A stretch of DNA of 60,699 nucleotides, taken from assembly GCA_004565275.1 (NCBI GenBank), contig SDOX01000092.1, forward strand, positions 18,377 through 79,075. The letters are read 5' to 3'. This DNA is from Nannochloropsis salina CCMP1776 (Eukaryota > Sar > Eustigmatophyceae > Eustigmatales > Monodopsidaceae). This document shows, one piece after another, positions 12,560 through 25,100 of this stretch (position 1 is the stretch's first letter; every line of letters begins with the position of its first letter). The position numbers and the translations under genes are program-made. The notes below the pieces were generated by a model. The model was not told where the DNA came from, did not search any database, and saw nothing but the letters and a program-made list of their open reading frames with translations.

Positions 12560-15216
12560 ATGGGCGAAATGTATATTGATGTTGTGAAAGAAGTCATGGA
12601 GCATTCTTGTAATCCCCTTCGTTTCTTCATGTGTTCCCAACTGAACACAGCGGAGCTAATGAGTGAGCAGTTGGCAGAACGTCTGGAGCGGGAGACCCGA
12701 AGGAAAGCGACAGGCGCGCACACAACAGAAGACCAGCACGATGCTGAAGACAAAGATCTGGCACTAGCTATCTCCCTCTCCCTTGGGTCGTCCGCAGACA
12801 CGGTAGGGGCGGGGGAGGCGGCGGGGACACGAGAAGAGGGGAGAGCGGAGGAAGGGGGTAGGGAAGTGCCGGACCCGCGCCTCGAGGAAGAAGACACGAG
12901 GCTGCATCTCGACACAAAAGACTTGCCCGAAGCTGCGGGCGTGGAGGACGCGGACGCACAGGCCGACGCCGGTACGTCCTCCAAGTACTCCCCCCCCTGG
13001 CAGCGGGCTGAAAATGGCTGAGAAGCGTCCTATCTCACGTCTTGCGCCCTCCCGCCATCCCCTCCATCTTTCGTCCAGACTTTGCGCTGGCCCTCCAGCT
13101 CCAAGCGGACGAGGAATGTGCTTTGCGTGCAGCCCGTCATGCCGCCGCCGCGCGCGATCAACGCCAACACGGACCTCTGAGCAAAGTCTCTGTCGCCTAC
13201 AGGCTGGAGGGAGGGGGGGAGGGAGGGCAGGCGGGAGGACGTGGTCGAGAAGAGCGAATCCTCCTCTCCGCGGAGGACGCCAGCAGCGAGCCGATGCCCT
13301 CGTGCTCCACAAGAGAAGGGTCCGGAGACAAAGGGGACGCGCTCAATCGACTTAAGGTGGCGGGGTCGAGGGGCGGGCGGCGGCGGCGGCAGAAGCAGGG
13401 AGAGCTGTGGACCACGTGGGAAGGGGAGGTGGTTTCGAAGCACGATGCGGCGATCAACGGGCGTCTGAATGCGCTGGAGCTAATGTCCCGCTACCCAGGC
13501 GTGGGAGACGTCGAAGCGGACGTAAGGAGGGAGGGAGGGAGGGAGGGAGGGAAGGAGGGAGGGAGGGAGTAGGAGAGGTGGAGGGAGAGACGGCGGGCCT
13601 TCGCGATTTCTTGGCGCTGATTGCTGCTAGTATGCACGAAACTGACCGCATCATTTTTCCTTGGCCAGTCGGGCTTCTCCATCCCGAATCGAGCGTCGAA
13701 TCAGTTACGTCAACGCTTCAACAAAGACGAGGTGGCCAAGAATTCGAGCGGGGCGGCCGCGGGCGCCATGGAGGGGCGGACGCGGCAGACGCAGGAAGGG
13801 GTCTTGGACGCCAGGACTCGGCTTCTCCTCTATCGGATATTGAACAAAGGTAGCTTCTTTAGGGAGGTGGGCGGAGTGGTGAAGACCGGGAAAGAGAGCA
13901 ATGTCTATTATGCGCCAGGGGTGGGGGCGAGAGGGAGGAAGGAGGACGCGGAGGGATGGAGGGAAGATGCTAGTGGGGAAAGGGAGAGGAAGGTGGAGGG
14001 GCGGGTGGAGGAGGACAAGGTGGTGGTTGAAAGGGGAGGGGGGAGGAAGGGGGGGGAGGAAGGCCAAAGGTCTGTTGCGGGGTCGGAATTGTCGGAAAGG
14101 AAAATGGAGAGCATGGAAGGGATCGCAGGATGTGATTGTGCCATCAAGATCTTCAAGACCACCCTGAACGAATTTTCAAATCGGGCTGCGTACATTGACG
14201 GCGATCCTCGCTTTGGGAAACTGCGTTTCAATAAGGTGAGAAGAAAGGGGAGGAGGATGGGAGTTCAAGCAGAAGAAAGAGACATAAGGACACATAACTC
14301 ATGCCTCGCGACCTCCATGTGTTAATGGCACGTATCCCTCTCCGCATTCCTTCCCCCTCTTATCCCCTGACAGAAATCCACCCGGGCCAAGTTCCAACTC
14401 TGGGCGGAGAAAGAGGCGCGAAACCTGCTTCGGATGAGGAAAGCAGGGATTCCGTGCCCGGTCCCGCTCCTCCAAAAGGAGCACGTGTTGGTCATGTCCT
14501 TCTTGGGGGAGGACGGCTGGCCGTCGCCACAGCTCAGGGAGATGAGGTTGTCTCCCCCTGCTGCCTCCAAAGGGAGAGGGCGGGAAGGGGGGGAGGGCGG
14601 GGGAGCGCGACAGTGGTGGGAGAAATGTTACCGAAGTGTGCTGATGCTGGTCCGAGACCTGTACCAGAAAGCGGGCCTGGTGCATGGCGATTTATCCGAG
14701 TATAACATCTTGTGGCATGCGAATCAGGCGCACCTGATTGACGTGGGGCAGGCCGTTCACAAAGGCCATGCTTGGGCGGACACGTTGTTGGCGCGGGATC
14801 TGAGACACGTGCATTCCTTTTTTAAAAGCAAGGGTGTGAAGGTTCTAGAGGAAGATGGACGAGAGGGGGAGGAGGGAAATGGCGTCAGGTTCGTGAAAAT
14901 GGTGTACGTGGAGCCGGGCGTCAAGCCAAGAAGAATGGAGGGAAAAAGAGAGTGGAGGGAAGCCGAAGGAGGTTGGGGGAACGTTTTGGATGAGGAGATG
15001 GACATCGGAAAGGAATCGGAGGCCGCTGTAGAGATCCTCGAGCGACTGATCGACGGGAGTGAAACTTGGGAAGAGATTTTGAAAAGTGTGCGTGAGATTT
15101 TCAGCGGTGCGGCGCGGCGGGAGGAAGAAGCAGAGGAAGATGAGCTTGAGATCAATGAGGAGGAAGAAGGAGAATTAAACGGAAGAGAAGAGGGCGAAGT
15201 GAAAGAAGAGGAGTGA
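12560..15216 (+). CDS. RIOK3: RIO3-type atypical serine/threonine kinase
   Basis: RIO kinases act as ATPases/kinases in late 40S ribosome maturation. Exons: 12560-12971, 13079-13521, 13669-14235, 14374-15216, all in phase. The N-terminal extension matches the RIOK3 architecture: ELMSEQLAERLERE, then DFALALQLQADEEC and KVSVAYR, then VSKHDAAINGRLNALELM. The kinase domain starts at LLLYRILNKGSFFREVGG. ATP-binding features are TGKESNVYYA and the lysine in CAIKIFKTTL; the catalytic loop is LVHGDLSEYNILW and the metal-binding motif IDVGQ (IDVSQ in animals). About 65 charged residues are inserted between the GKES strand and the lysine strand. The C-terminus is an acidic Glu-rich tail, common in RIO proteins. 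A UIM-like DLALAISLSL lies upstream. The start is uncertain: ATG 12560 gives the right N-terminal length, ATG 12660 is possible. Confidence 0.92.
13526..13569. repeat. (GGGA)n tract next to a splice donor
   Basis: Eleven or so GGGA units starting four bases after the GT donor at 13522 in the second intron of the RIO3-like gene. It occupies much of a 147-bp intron on the coding strand. Confidence 0.9.
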
Positions 15217-16189
15217 GAAAAAGAAGAAAAAAATCATGTAAAGAGGGGATAATAAAAGAGGTATCACTGAACAATAAAAAAAGACTAGCGTGACATTTTG
15301 TTCATGATTATTCTACGTACGCCTTCTGTAGGTGGTACAATGGAAAAGTTACAAACCAAATATGGGAAATTAAATAAATTCATAACCCAAATGACGCGAT
15401 AACAAGATTTGTATAGCATGAAGTGGTCTTAACAATCACACCACGACCTCCATAACGCGTGCCAATTTGCTCATGAACGGCCCTTTAAATGGTTACGAAG
15501 CAGGCATAATTCACCTTGGCTATCCACGACGCTGTCTCAAAGTGTTGAACAGAGCTCTACAGGCCCCTCTTGCTGTGTTGGCTTTCAGAAAATCCGGCTC
15601 CCACACGTCCTTTTTCCTGGGGTCTATAGCGCTAATTCGCTGAGGCTAAGGCAAAAATTGAGTGCCAACAGATAGCCACACACGATTCATGTCATAAAGA
15701 GAGGTTAGCACAAGGTCAAACAAAGAGGCTTCAAAAAAGGATCGTTACAGTAGTCATGTGCATGCACGCATACCCGGAGATGTCCCTCCGCACAACGTGT
15801 TGGAAAGTTTACTATACCCCTCCTTTTCACCGTGGAATCATTTTCATTTCAGCTACAAATACGTTTTTTTGTAAAAGGAGGGGAAAAAGCTTGGGATGTT
15901 GCTTACCTCGACATTTTTGGGGTGCTGTGACGACAAATTGAGCTCCCTTGCCTTCCTATTAATCACGAAAGCCTGGGAGCAGAACCGCGTTTTACGAAGT
16001 AGCTATGTATTCTTTCCACATTTTTTTCTGGCGCTGTCAGAATTGTTTGACCTTCCTCACCTTTCTATAAGCTACAAGGGAGGAAACAGTACCGTGTTCT
16101 ACGCAATAGCCTCCCTGAGTATCGTATCTCGACACGGGTGTCTAGTAGGACGATCAATCTCATGCACGCTCATAAATTAAAACACACTC
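15217..16189. other. Intergenic region with a degenerate duplication
   Basis: About 970 bp with no convincing gene, moderately AT-rich. Two segments, about 15940-16005 and 16050-16115, resemble each other (compare GCAGAACCGCGTTTTACGAA with ACAGTACCGTGTTCTACGCA), suggesting an old imperfect tandem duplication with a period near 115 bp. It lies downstream of the RIO3-like gene and upstream of the dynein gene, so it should also contain the dynein promoter. Confidence 0.45.
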
Positions 16190-19100
16190 ATGCGCATAAT
16201 TTCAAGCACACATATAAGGAACTTGCTGAAAGCCACCTTCAACATGGATGAAGCCCGCAGGAAACGGGCCGCGGCTTTGGAAGAGAAAAAAAGAAGGTTG
16301 GAAGAAATGCGGCGGAAGCGGGCGGTGCGTGAGAATGAAGGGGAGAGCCTAGGAGAGGAACGTGGCTCAGCTGCAGCAGGAAACAGAGCTTTAACGCGAG
16401 GGATAAAGAAGGAAAACGCCGAAAAAGGCGGCAACAGAAGGGACGACCAAGAACAATTGGATGCATTGATTGACTCGCTCTTGAATGTACCGGCGCCTTC
16501 AACCGAGAACGAGGGAGAGGATAAAAGTGGGAAAAGAGAAATCAACGCCAGCGATAATTCCAATACCCAAAAAATAAGTGAAGCAGCGGCGCATGAGGCA
16601 TCGCGCAAGGTAGGTCTGCGGGATGGTAACGCACGTGTCGTTTAGTGGGCTGTCTGTCGGGCTCGCCTCTGCCAGCTTTCTATGTTAATCGAAGTTTGGA
16701 CGCATGTCATTCCCTTGACACAATTTAAAAGCATATAGACGGTGTTGTGGCGCAGGACCCAAACACAGTTTCAATATCTATTGCCCGTGGACTTGGTAAG
16801 GAAGAGACAGACGTGGAAGGAAAACGGCGAGCCTGGGGACTGGCCTGGCACCGCCCCATGGCTTCCCTCTCACCTTACCTCTTTCGTTCATGCAAACAGG
16901 GAAAGTCGTGCTAACACCTGCACCGGCACCAGAGTGCTACCATAAAGGCAGTCAAACTGAGCCCCAATTCGACGAAGGAGGAGACGAAGACGAAGGGGAA
17001 TCGCCGGGAAAGGGCCAACACCACACAATTGAGGCGGATAGGTTTGGAAAGGCGGAAGGGAGGGTGGAAGACGCAGAGGAAATGGGTACTGAGGGAGGGC
17101 GGGCAGGTCAAGAGGGAGCGTCATCGCCATCTGCGGACATCGGGGGCGTTTCGGCGGCAGCTCCCTTGTCAGAGGCCGACAGAGTGAGTGGGACGAAGGC
17201 AGGGGGGCGGGGGGGTGGAGGTAGGCTGGAAAGAGAAGCGTGAAGAGTTTTGGAGGTTTTCTGTCTCGCATTGTCCGCTCTCTGTGCTACCTGATGAGCG
17301 TGGACAGCTGTCAGCCAGGGCAAGGCCTGAGGATGCTTGCATCTCACAGCCCTTTCCTCGTCGTTTTCGACCACGGCTTCACAGATCGAAGCGCTTTCCA
17401 AGCCTGAATTGGCGACTTTCCTCTCCCGAGCCTCTTTGGTGGTGGAGCGTGCCCTGGGCCAGGTGTAAAGAGGGGGGAGTCGGGTGTGGGGGGGGTAAGG
17501 AGGCAGGGAGGGAGGACTGACTTGGAACTGACTTGAACCATCATGGTACAGGACGAGCGCTTCGACCCCTTTGCCGACTACACGGGGAGGAGCACGAGCG
17601 AAGCGGACGACAAGAAAGGGGGGCCGGACGAAGGGGGGGTGAGCCGAGTCCTTGAGGTAGGAGGGGTGATGAGAGTGGGAGGGGGGGAGCAGACACGGGG
17701 CGAGGATTGCTTCTTGCCAGACAGAGGCTGTAGCCTTCTCATTGGTCCCTCTCCCTCTGTATACCAGTTTGTGGACGACTTTGGGCGCGGCAAATGCACA
17801 GAAGGGAGGGACGGCGGGAGACAGGGAGGAAGGGAGGGAGGGCGGGCGGTGGTGGACCTGGAGTGGTCGCCACATTTTCCAGAGCTGCTCCTCGGTACGT
17901 GGAGGGGAAGGACGGATGTAGATAGAGCAGAGGGGACCATGGTAAACGAAATAGCACACATCAGCTTTACGCGGCCGCCTCCCTCCGTTCTCCCATGCCT
18001 TCCTTCTTCCCACCCTTCTTGATTGCCTCTCGCCTGCTTGAGTTTCGGATCTGACATCAACGTGAACGGTGTTGACCAAAAAAAGATCAAGGACGATGAT
18101 TGCTGCCTTTTGAAGCCATCCCTCCCTTTCTTCGTCCCTCACTCAGCGGCATACAGCCGGGAGAGCACAAGCAGAAATCGTTGCGGACCTGCGTCGTCGT
18201 CCTCCTCCCTTGACTCCTTCCCGGCCCCGGTCGCTTCCTCCTCTGCAGCATCCTTTCCCAGCCTCTCTGATGACATGGAGGGCCTTGTCCTTGCGTGGTC
18301 CTTGGGCTTGCCATCCAGGTAAAGCACACACGGAGGGAAGAAGTGAGAGAGGGGGAGGGGGAGGTATGACGGAAGCTCCATTCCATGCTTTGAGTTCACG
18401 CGCATCCACCGGGCCCATCAGACCGGAAGCGCGCTTCGTCTTTACCTCAGCCATTTTGACGGCGAAATTTCATCCCTCCAACCCCCACCTCGTGATTGGG
18501 TAGGTGGGCTTCGAGAGGGAGGGAGAGAGGGAGGGAGGGAGGAACGAGAAAGGAGGGAGGGAGGAACGAGAAGGGAGGGAGGGAGGAACGACAAAGGAGA
18601 GCGTGGTAATCCGTTTTTCAATAATTGGATTGTGGCGAGGAAGGTAGATATGAAACATGGGAGAAGGGGCATAAGGACGATTGAAGAGCTTTCAAACTTC
18701 TGGGTTCAACTTAGTTGATCTTCCCCCCCTACCTTCGTCTTGTCCTGCAGCGGCGCCTACTCCGGCCAAGTGCTCGTTTGGGACATGCGCGCCCGGACCC
18801 TGCCCGTGCAACGATCGCCTCTCTCCATGACCGGTATCTCGTGCCCTCCCCTTCTTCCTTTCTCTCTCTCTCCTCTCCTTCACTCGCATTCATACCCGCA
18901 CGTCGCAAGCGGCCTCTCCTCCTCCCTCTCGATCCTTCGCCGGATTCCCTGTGCCGGCCTCCCTCTATCCTCCCCTCAATCCCTCCCTCAATTCCTCCCT
19001 CAATCCCTCCTTTCCCCAGGGCACACCTACCCCGTACATGCCCTTGCGACCGAGGCTGCGGCAGGCGGAAACGCTCATGTCCTGTTGTCGGCCTCTGCGG

Positions 19101-21158
19101 ACGGTCGTGTATGTCGGTGGGATTTAAGGTGCCAATGGAGGGAAAGACGAAGAGAGGCTAGGAAGCAGGATGGGGAGGAGGGATCGCGGGGCGGGAAATG
19201 AAGACGGGCTTGAAATGGGCCGATTTCCGTTACCTCACACTAGCCGTTTATCTTATCCGATTTCCGTTACCTCACCCTAGCCGTTTATCTGAGCCTCTGG
19301 ACGTAGCTTCTGTCTCGGATGTCCCGGGCGACGGAACTGTCGTTGGAAAGAGGGAGGAAAGCCAGCCACAGCAACCGCAGGATGTCAGCATCATGGCCAT
19401 GGTGCTCCAAAAGGATGAGAACGTGAGAGGGAGGGCAGCGTAGAGGGGTGGGGAAAGAGAAGGGGCGGTGAAGGCTGCAGAGAGGGGGAACATGGATGGA
19501 CGCGAGTGACTCGACGCGACCTTATGGATGTGCGGTCCTGATTCTCCCACCTGCTCCCCCTCCCTCCCTTCCTCTTTTCTCCCCTCTATCGGCACGTCCA
19601 CATGCAGGGCCGGGACGAGATGCTTTTAGGGGGCAAGAATGGACATATCTATTGCCAACCAGCACCTGGGGCTGCTCCTTCTCCCTCCCTTCCATCCCTC
19701 CCCTCCTCTTCCGCACATCGACACGTCGCCGCCAGACAGGTAGAATAACCTGGTCCTGACAGATTTGGGAACGGATTACTTAGGTTGCTTTGCAGATGCG
19801 TCGTTGAGCATCCCTCTTGCCCTCCTTTCCTCCCTCCCTCGCTCGCTGTTTTCCTTTTCTTGCAGTGGCAGGCGCACGGCAGCCTCATCACCGCGCTCTC
19901 TCTTCATCCGTCCACCCGGACTTCCTCCTTCTCTTCCTCCAAGTTTCGACGTTCCTCTCTCAGCTCCCTTCTTCTCTCTTCTTCTCTTGATTGCACCATC
20001 AAGCTTTGGTGCGAGCACGGGAAGGGAGGAGGGGAGGGGCGGAAGCGCATGGGGAAGGAGGAAGGGAAGGAAAGAGGTTTGCGCGAGGGCAGGCTCGTGA
20101 TTCTTCCCGGGTTCTGGCGATAGTGATGCTTTAACATCCTGTCCTACCCTGCTTTTCAAGTTGTACTTTCATAGTAGAAATTTAACCGCCGCCTTTCTCC
20201 TCCTTCCTCCCTCTTTTCAGGCATGCCCACCGACCGCACAAACCCTTGGTGTCCTCTTTCACGCACGGCGCGAACGCCTACGACTACGTGAACGACGTGG
20301 CATGGTACGAAGGAAGGGGAAAGGAGGGAAAGGATCTTACAGGAACTAATCGCCAGAGGGGATCGTGCAGGACGTTGTTCGATTTCTCTTCCATGTGAAC
20401 GGATGGACGCGTGGACAAGGCTTTGACTTAGTTCTTCTCTGCCCTCGGCACGAGGCCTGAAGCTACCTCGCTCTCTCATTCTTCTCCTCCGCTATTTTCC
20501 CAGGTGCCCTTCCCATCCCTGCATCTTCGCCTCGGTGAGCTCAGGAGGACTGCTGGGGCTATGGAATTTAAACCATAGCTCGGAGGTAAGGAGGAAGGGA
20601 AAGTGGGAGCGAGCGAGGGAAAGGGAGGAATGGCCTATGCAAAGATTTCCTTCACGTTCATGCCATGCGCCCTTCAACCCGTCTCCCCCCACCCTCAGGC
20701 CCCCTTTCTTCCTCTTTTCCCGGTCACGGGCTACGTTGCCGAAAAATCTGCATCTCCAACGCCCACGCGAGGTTTATCGGCCCCGGCCGGCTCGAGTCAA
20801 ATAGGGAACAGGTCGCTCTTCCCCCCCTCTATCCCTCCTTCGTCCCCTCCCGTCGCCTTGACCCGCCTCGCTTGGACAGGGGATGGGAAAAGGCTGGCAG
20901 TTGGCGATACCAGCGGCAGGATCCATGTGCTGCGGATGGCGGAAGAGGTGAGGGAAAGGGAAAGGAAGGCAGGGAGGGGGCCAGGTCATGAAGGTTGGAA
21001 TGATTGGAGGGCTCGGTCGTCGCAGCGACATGAAGGAGAAGAATTGCTCGTTTCCAGGTGTCTGATATCTGATTTTCTCGGACTTTTCTTAGCTTATCAG
21101 GCCTCGAAAAGATGAAGACATGCGCCTGGAGGAAACGCTTTTTTCGCAGGAAGTATAG
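16190..21158 (+). CDS. DYNC1I: Cytoplasmic dynein intermediate chain (WD-repeat)
   Basis: The intermediate chain links the dynein motor to dynactin and cargo adaptors. The N-terminus is a basic coiled coil (MDEARRKRAAALEEKKRRLEE, 16244 on), then an acidic linker with YHKGSQTEPQFD, close to the conserved 'TKQTQT' light-chain-binding type element. The exon at 17385-17462 gives FLSRASLVVERALGQ. The WD40 half follows animal DYNC1I block by block: VVDLEWSPHFPELLLGT, DMEGLVLAWSLGL, FHPSNPHLVIGGAYSGQ, VLVWDMRARTLPVQRSPLS, HTYPVHALATEAAAGG, LLLSSSLDCTIKLW, HKPLVSSFTHGANAYDYVND, CIFASVSSGGLLGLWNLN, LAVGDTSGRIHVL, ending EDMRLEETLFSQEV. About 17 exons join in phase. It is closer to cytoplasmic than axonemal intermediate chains. 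The start may be 16190 or 16244. Confidence 0.95.
18541..18598. repeat. 22-bp minisatellite in a dynein intron
   Basis: About 2.6 copies of a 22-bp unit beginning GGAACGAGAAAGGAGGG, in the intron that follows the donor at 18500. It is preceded by plain GGGA repeats and seems to have grown out of that microsatellite. Confidence 0.85.
19220..19290. repeat. 37-bp tandem duplication containing a 3' splice site
   Basis: Two copies of CCGATTTCCGTTACCTCAC-x-CTAGCCGTTTATCT, period 37, differing at one base in the core. The copies span the intron/exon border of the dynein gene, so the acceptor AG exists twice (ending at 19243 and 19280). Only the second gives an open frame joining WDL to SRLSEPLDVASVSD; the first would run into a stop within about 12 codons. 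Confidence 0.9.
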
Positions 21159-22103
21159 CGCCGGAGGGGGCGGAAAGAGATTGACGGAGGGCGAAGGGGT
21201 TACTTAGTTGAAGAGAATGACTGTCGAAGCGATAACAACAGCGAATGGGTGACGAAAAGGGACCAAGAAGGAAGGGAGACAATAAGGAAAGGTCGCTGAC
21301 AGGAAAAATTTAGTAACAAAGGCAGCCTGTACCGGGGGGTACGAGTAGAAGAACGTAGAAAATGAAAAGTTGCAAAGCACCAAGACGCCCGCGAAAGCAA
21401 TCCGATATATTTATGACACATTAATCCTGCAAGTGTTCTGCTCTCTTTTATCCCTGCTTGGATTCATTGCTTCCCTCGCTCTCCTCCGATTCTCTTCGAA
21501 ACCTTTTACAAACACAAGCAAGCTTCTTTTTTCCCCTCCCTGACATGACATAATGAAAAGGATCTTGCGTCCCCGCCAAAATCGCAAAAATGGCATCGCG
21601 AGGGTGGAGGAGAGGAGAGAGAGCCCAGTGGAAGGAAGCGAGAGAGAGTGACGACGAGAAAAGCGACAAGGGGAGGTCTCAGGTCGGTTTGCTTTCGATC
21701 AACTGGCGCGCTAGCCCTCATTCTCCTCATCCAGAAGTGCCTTCTACATCCATCTCCTGCGCTAATCTTTCCTTGCCCACTCCTTCTCCCGTTTCACCAT
21801 TCTTCTTCTGTGGGGACGCGGAACTCTTCATGGAAGAGGGCAAGGACGAGGACAAAGAAGAAGTACCGGTTGTGCTCGGAGCACTCCCGCTGCGGTTGAC
21901 TTTGACAGTGATATCTTTGACGTCGGAGCGGGCGTTGGCGGCTGAATTGTGCAGTGGTGAAGGAGAGAAATGGAGACAAAGATGAAGATACGGCAGTGCG
22001 TGAGGGTGCTATTATTGCCGAGAACGCAAGGCTCATGACTCAAAAGCAGTAATGTTTCCAAGCGCCGAAATGACCGACACAGCATACGAAAAATGACCTT
22101 CAC
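21159..22103. other. Convergent intergenic region, no firm gene
   Basis: About 945 bp between the stops of the dynein (+) and ADA2 (-) genes. An open frame at 21590-21985 (+, starts MASRGWRRGERAQWKEAR) is 131 residues, but its composition changes abruptly and I recognise no domain. I do not call it a gene. Confidence 0.5.
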
Positions 22104-25100
22104 TCATGCACCGTCAAGACCATGACAATGGGCAATGGCACCTCCCGGCCCCACCAGCCTCCCTCCCCTTGTCCTTTCCTCCCTACCTAGTGGCGAGACC
22201 CAGCCGACCCGAACCATGAAGTCATAGACCCCCTTCTTCTTCTCCACGTCCATGGTGACCAGCGACGAAGGAGGGACTGCCGTATCACCCTCCATCTCCC
22301 CCCCGCCCGCACTCTTAGGTTCTGCACAGTTCGGGGCAGGGAGGAGACCGCAGGCTTCACTTTCTTGCAGAATGCGATTCTGTGCCGTGACAAGGGGTTG
22401 TACGGGTGAAGTGAGGGGAAGGCAAGGATGAAAAGGCAGAAAAGAGTCATCGAAAAGGAAAGGTGACGCGCCAAAAAGACTCAAAATTATGTTCAGGGAC
22501 AGATCAAGAGGCAAAGCCAGAGGGACTCAGAGGGGAAGATTTCTGATATCAGACGATAAAAGCTGAAAAAGGACATGTAGGCTCCGTTAAAAGAGGGAAT
22601 GTGACCGCGGTAGCGGGCAAAAGCTACCTTCGTGGGGCCGACCCCTCCCTTAAACCCCCACCCCGCCCACCTTGATGTACAAATAATGCTTTGGCAGGAG
22701 GCGCAAACCCGCGCAGAGCTCTTTCTCCTTCCCTGAAAGAAGCTCGACGCCTGGGGATAGAATAGGGAGCCGTAGGTTGATGAGAAGGCAATGGCCAGAG
22801 GGCCATGCGCGAGGTAGTGGCAACAGGCTTGCAGCCGGCAACCTCTTTGGTCGACACGACCGTTTCTGTGGGCGTACAACCATCCCCGCTCTTCCTTCCT
22901 CCCGTCGCTTCAATCTTCTCCCCACGTGCCCTCGTCTGCACATCCAACCTACCCGGATATTCGTTTATGTTCAAAGGACCCGGTGCGGCCGAAGGAACTT
23001 TTTTCCTGGAATTCCCACCTTTCTCCCTCTCGCCTTCCCCTCCTCCGCCCTTCCCTTCTTTCTCCTGGGCCTCTAGCCCCGCGATGATCCTATCCAGGGA
23101 GCACAGATAGATCGGTAAACAACGACCGTGAGGATTGAATTCATTCTTCTGGACCTACCTCCCTCCCTCCCTCCCTCCCTCCCTCCCTCCCTCCCTCCCA
23201 CCCGTCCATGTCGCTCTCCCCTCGATGCCGCTTCTTGTACCGGGACGACCGGTCTTTGGTCGAGGGTTTCGCGGACTCGTACAAGTAGGAGGCCTCCGCC
23301 CGCTAGAGGAGGGACGAATGGGTATGAGAGCGAGGGGACGTGGAGGGACGAATGGGTATGAGAGCAGCCAGTGTTGGTTTCCGAAGCCACTCAAGCGTTC
23401 GGTTCCATCCGATCTGGCAAACACCTCCTTCTTAGGATTAGGGGAAGCAATGTGCGCTCGTGGCCTGCCCCAGTCCCTCCAAAACAAAATTTTCTTTTGC
23501 AGAAATGCCTCATCTCCCCTGCCATCGCATTGGCTTTCCAGTCACCCCTTCCATCCCTCCTTCCTACCATCACAATTCATGCGCAAATCCCTTCCCCTCG
23601 CCCCCCTAACCTGTTTCCGCATTTGCTGCTCCTGCTCGCGTCTCCGCTTCTCGTTTTCATATGCCAGGGCTTCGGCCTGGAAGAACGAGGAGGAAAGGGG
23701 AGAGGGGGGTCGCCCAATGAGTGCTTGCGAGAACTCAAAGACTGAAGACAACCCGCACGTGGCTTTTAAAAGGAAAATGTGAGGCAGGAATTAAGATCGA
23801 ACAGAAAAGTAAAGACTACAGACTTGAGGGGGGGCAGGGAGGAATAAGGGGGAAAGCAAAGCGATGGAGTGGAGGAGAGAGGTAGAAACAGACCTGTGTA
23901 CGGATGCCAAGACGCCGGTACTGCTGGAGCTGTTCGATGCGCTTGCGCAGTCGCTTGGCCTCCAAAATACCCTAGAGAAAGATGTTGGAGGAGAAATGAA
24001 GGGGGGAGGGACGGGAGTGGACGAGTAGATGTCAGAAGGATGATCGCGCGGTATCATCAGTAAAGGAGAGGTGGAGACGGCGCCCAAGGGCGCAGGAATG
24101 GTGGCGAGCGGGGAGGAAAAATACGAGAAACACGGACATCGGGGAAGAGGGAAGAGAGAAAACAGACACCGGAAGATGGGCACAGGAACTGGTGCCTGGG
24201 GAGGTAGATAGGCAGTCTGAAGCGGCGCGAATGGCCGTCACCGAAGCCAAGAGAGGGCACAAAGGCGTCGGGGGAGAGTCAACACCGCGACCTACCAGGA
24301 CAAACTGCTCGTGCTCTTGCGGGGTCTGATAGCGGGCGAATACCCGGAGTTTGGCGATGAGCTCCCGCTCATCCTTGGGCTTTCGCTTCTCCTTGTTCTG
24401 AGGGCGGGTAGGGAGGGAGGGAGGGAGGACGGAGACCGTCAGGAGTGCAATCTTATCGGCAACGGCGGCCATGGTAAAATTACACGGAGAGGGACGAAAA
24501 GGAGGGATAAAAAAAGAACACAGACCTGGAGAGCCTTGTAGTCGATGAGATTGTACTCCTTGACAAACGCCTTGCGTTTCTCTCGCTCGTCCAGTTTCCT
24601 GGAGAAAAGAAAGGGAGAGGGAGGCGACGAAAAGGAGGAGAAAAAGAGACTTTTGAATGGACAGAAACACGTAGAGCGGAGAAATACGAAAAACGACCAT
24701 CCACGGATGCCGTGAAGCCAGAAGGAGGGAGAGAGAATGGACACAGCGCGGGGGGGCGGGGCGAAGGATGTACCGGTTGAAGACGTCCACGACCATGAGC
24801 TTGAGCTGTTTCTCCGCCGGGTCCTCGTCCGGCAAGATCTCCATCTCCGCCAAAATGAGCTCGGCCTGTACCCGAGAACAGGGAGAAAGGGGGGATGGGT
24901 GGAGTGGGGAAGGGTGCGAAGGAGGGAGGGAGGGGGAGGGAGAGTACCTCGTTATCGTGCTCCACGTCGAAGTCCCCCCGGAGGGGCATGTAGCCGGGGA
25001 TGGCGTCATTGGCTGGCGACGGACCTAAGCGTGGAAAGGGGGCAGAGGTAAAGGGGGAGAGAGTTGGGGTCCAGAGAGAGACCGAGAAGGCAGATGGGGT

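Noticed and set aside
12420-13021. Separate UIM-domain protein upstream of the kinase
   Set aside because: The UIM-like DLALAISLSL exon joins in phase to DFALALQLQ and contains the RIOK3 N-terminal motif ELMSEQLAERL, so it is part of the RIO3-like gene.
13526-13569. CRISPR-like or satellite array
   Set aside because: Simple 4-bp microsatellite without spacers. No CRISPR repeats, cas genes or other prokaryotic systems exist in this nuclear DNA.
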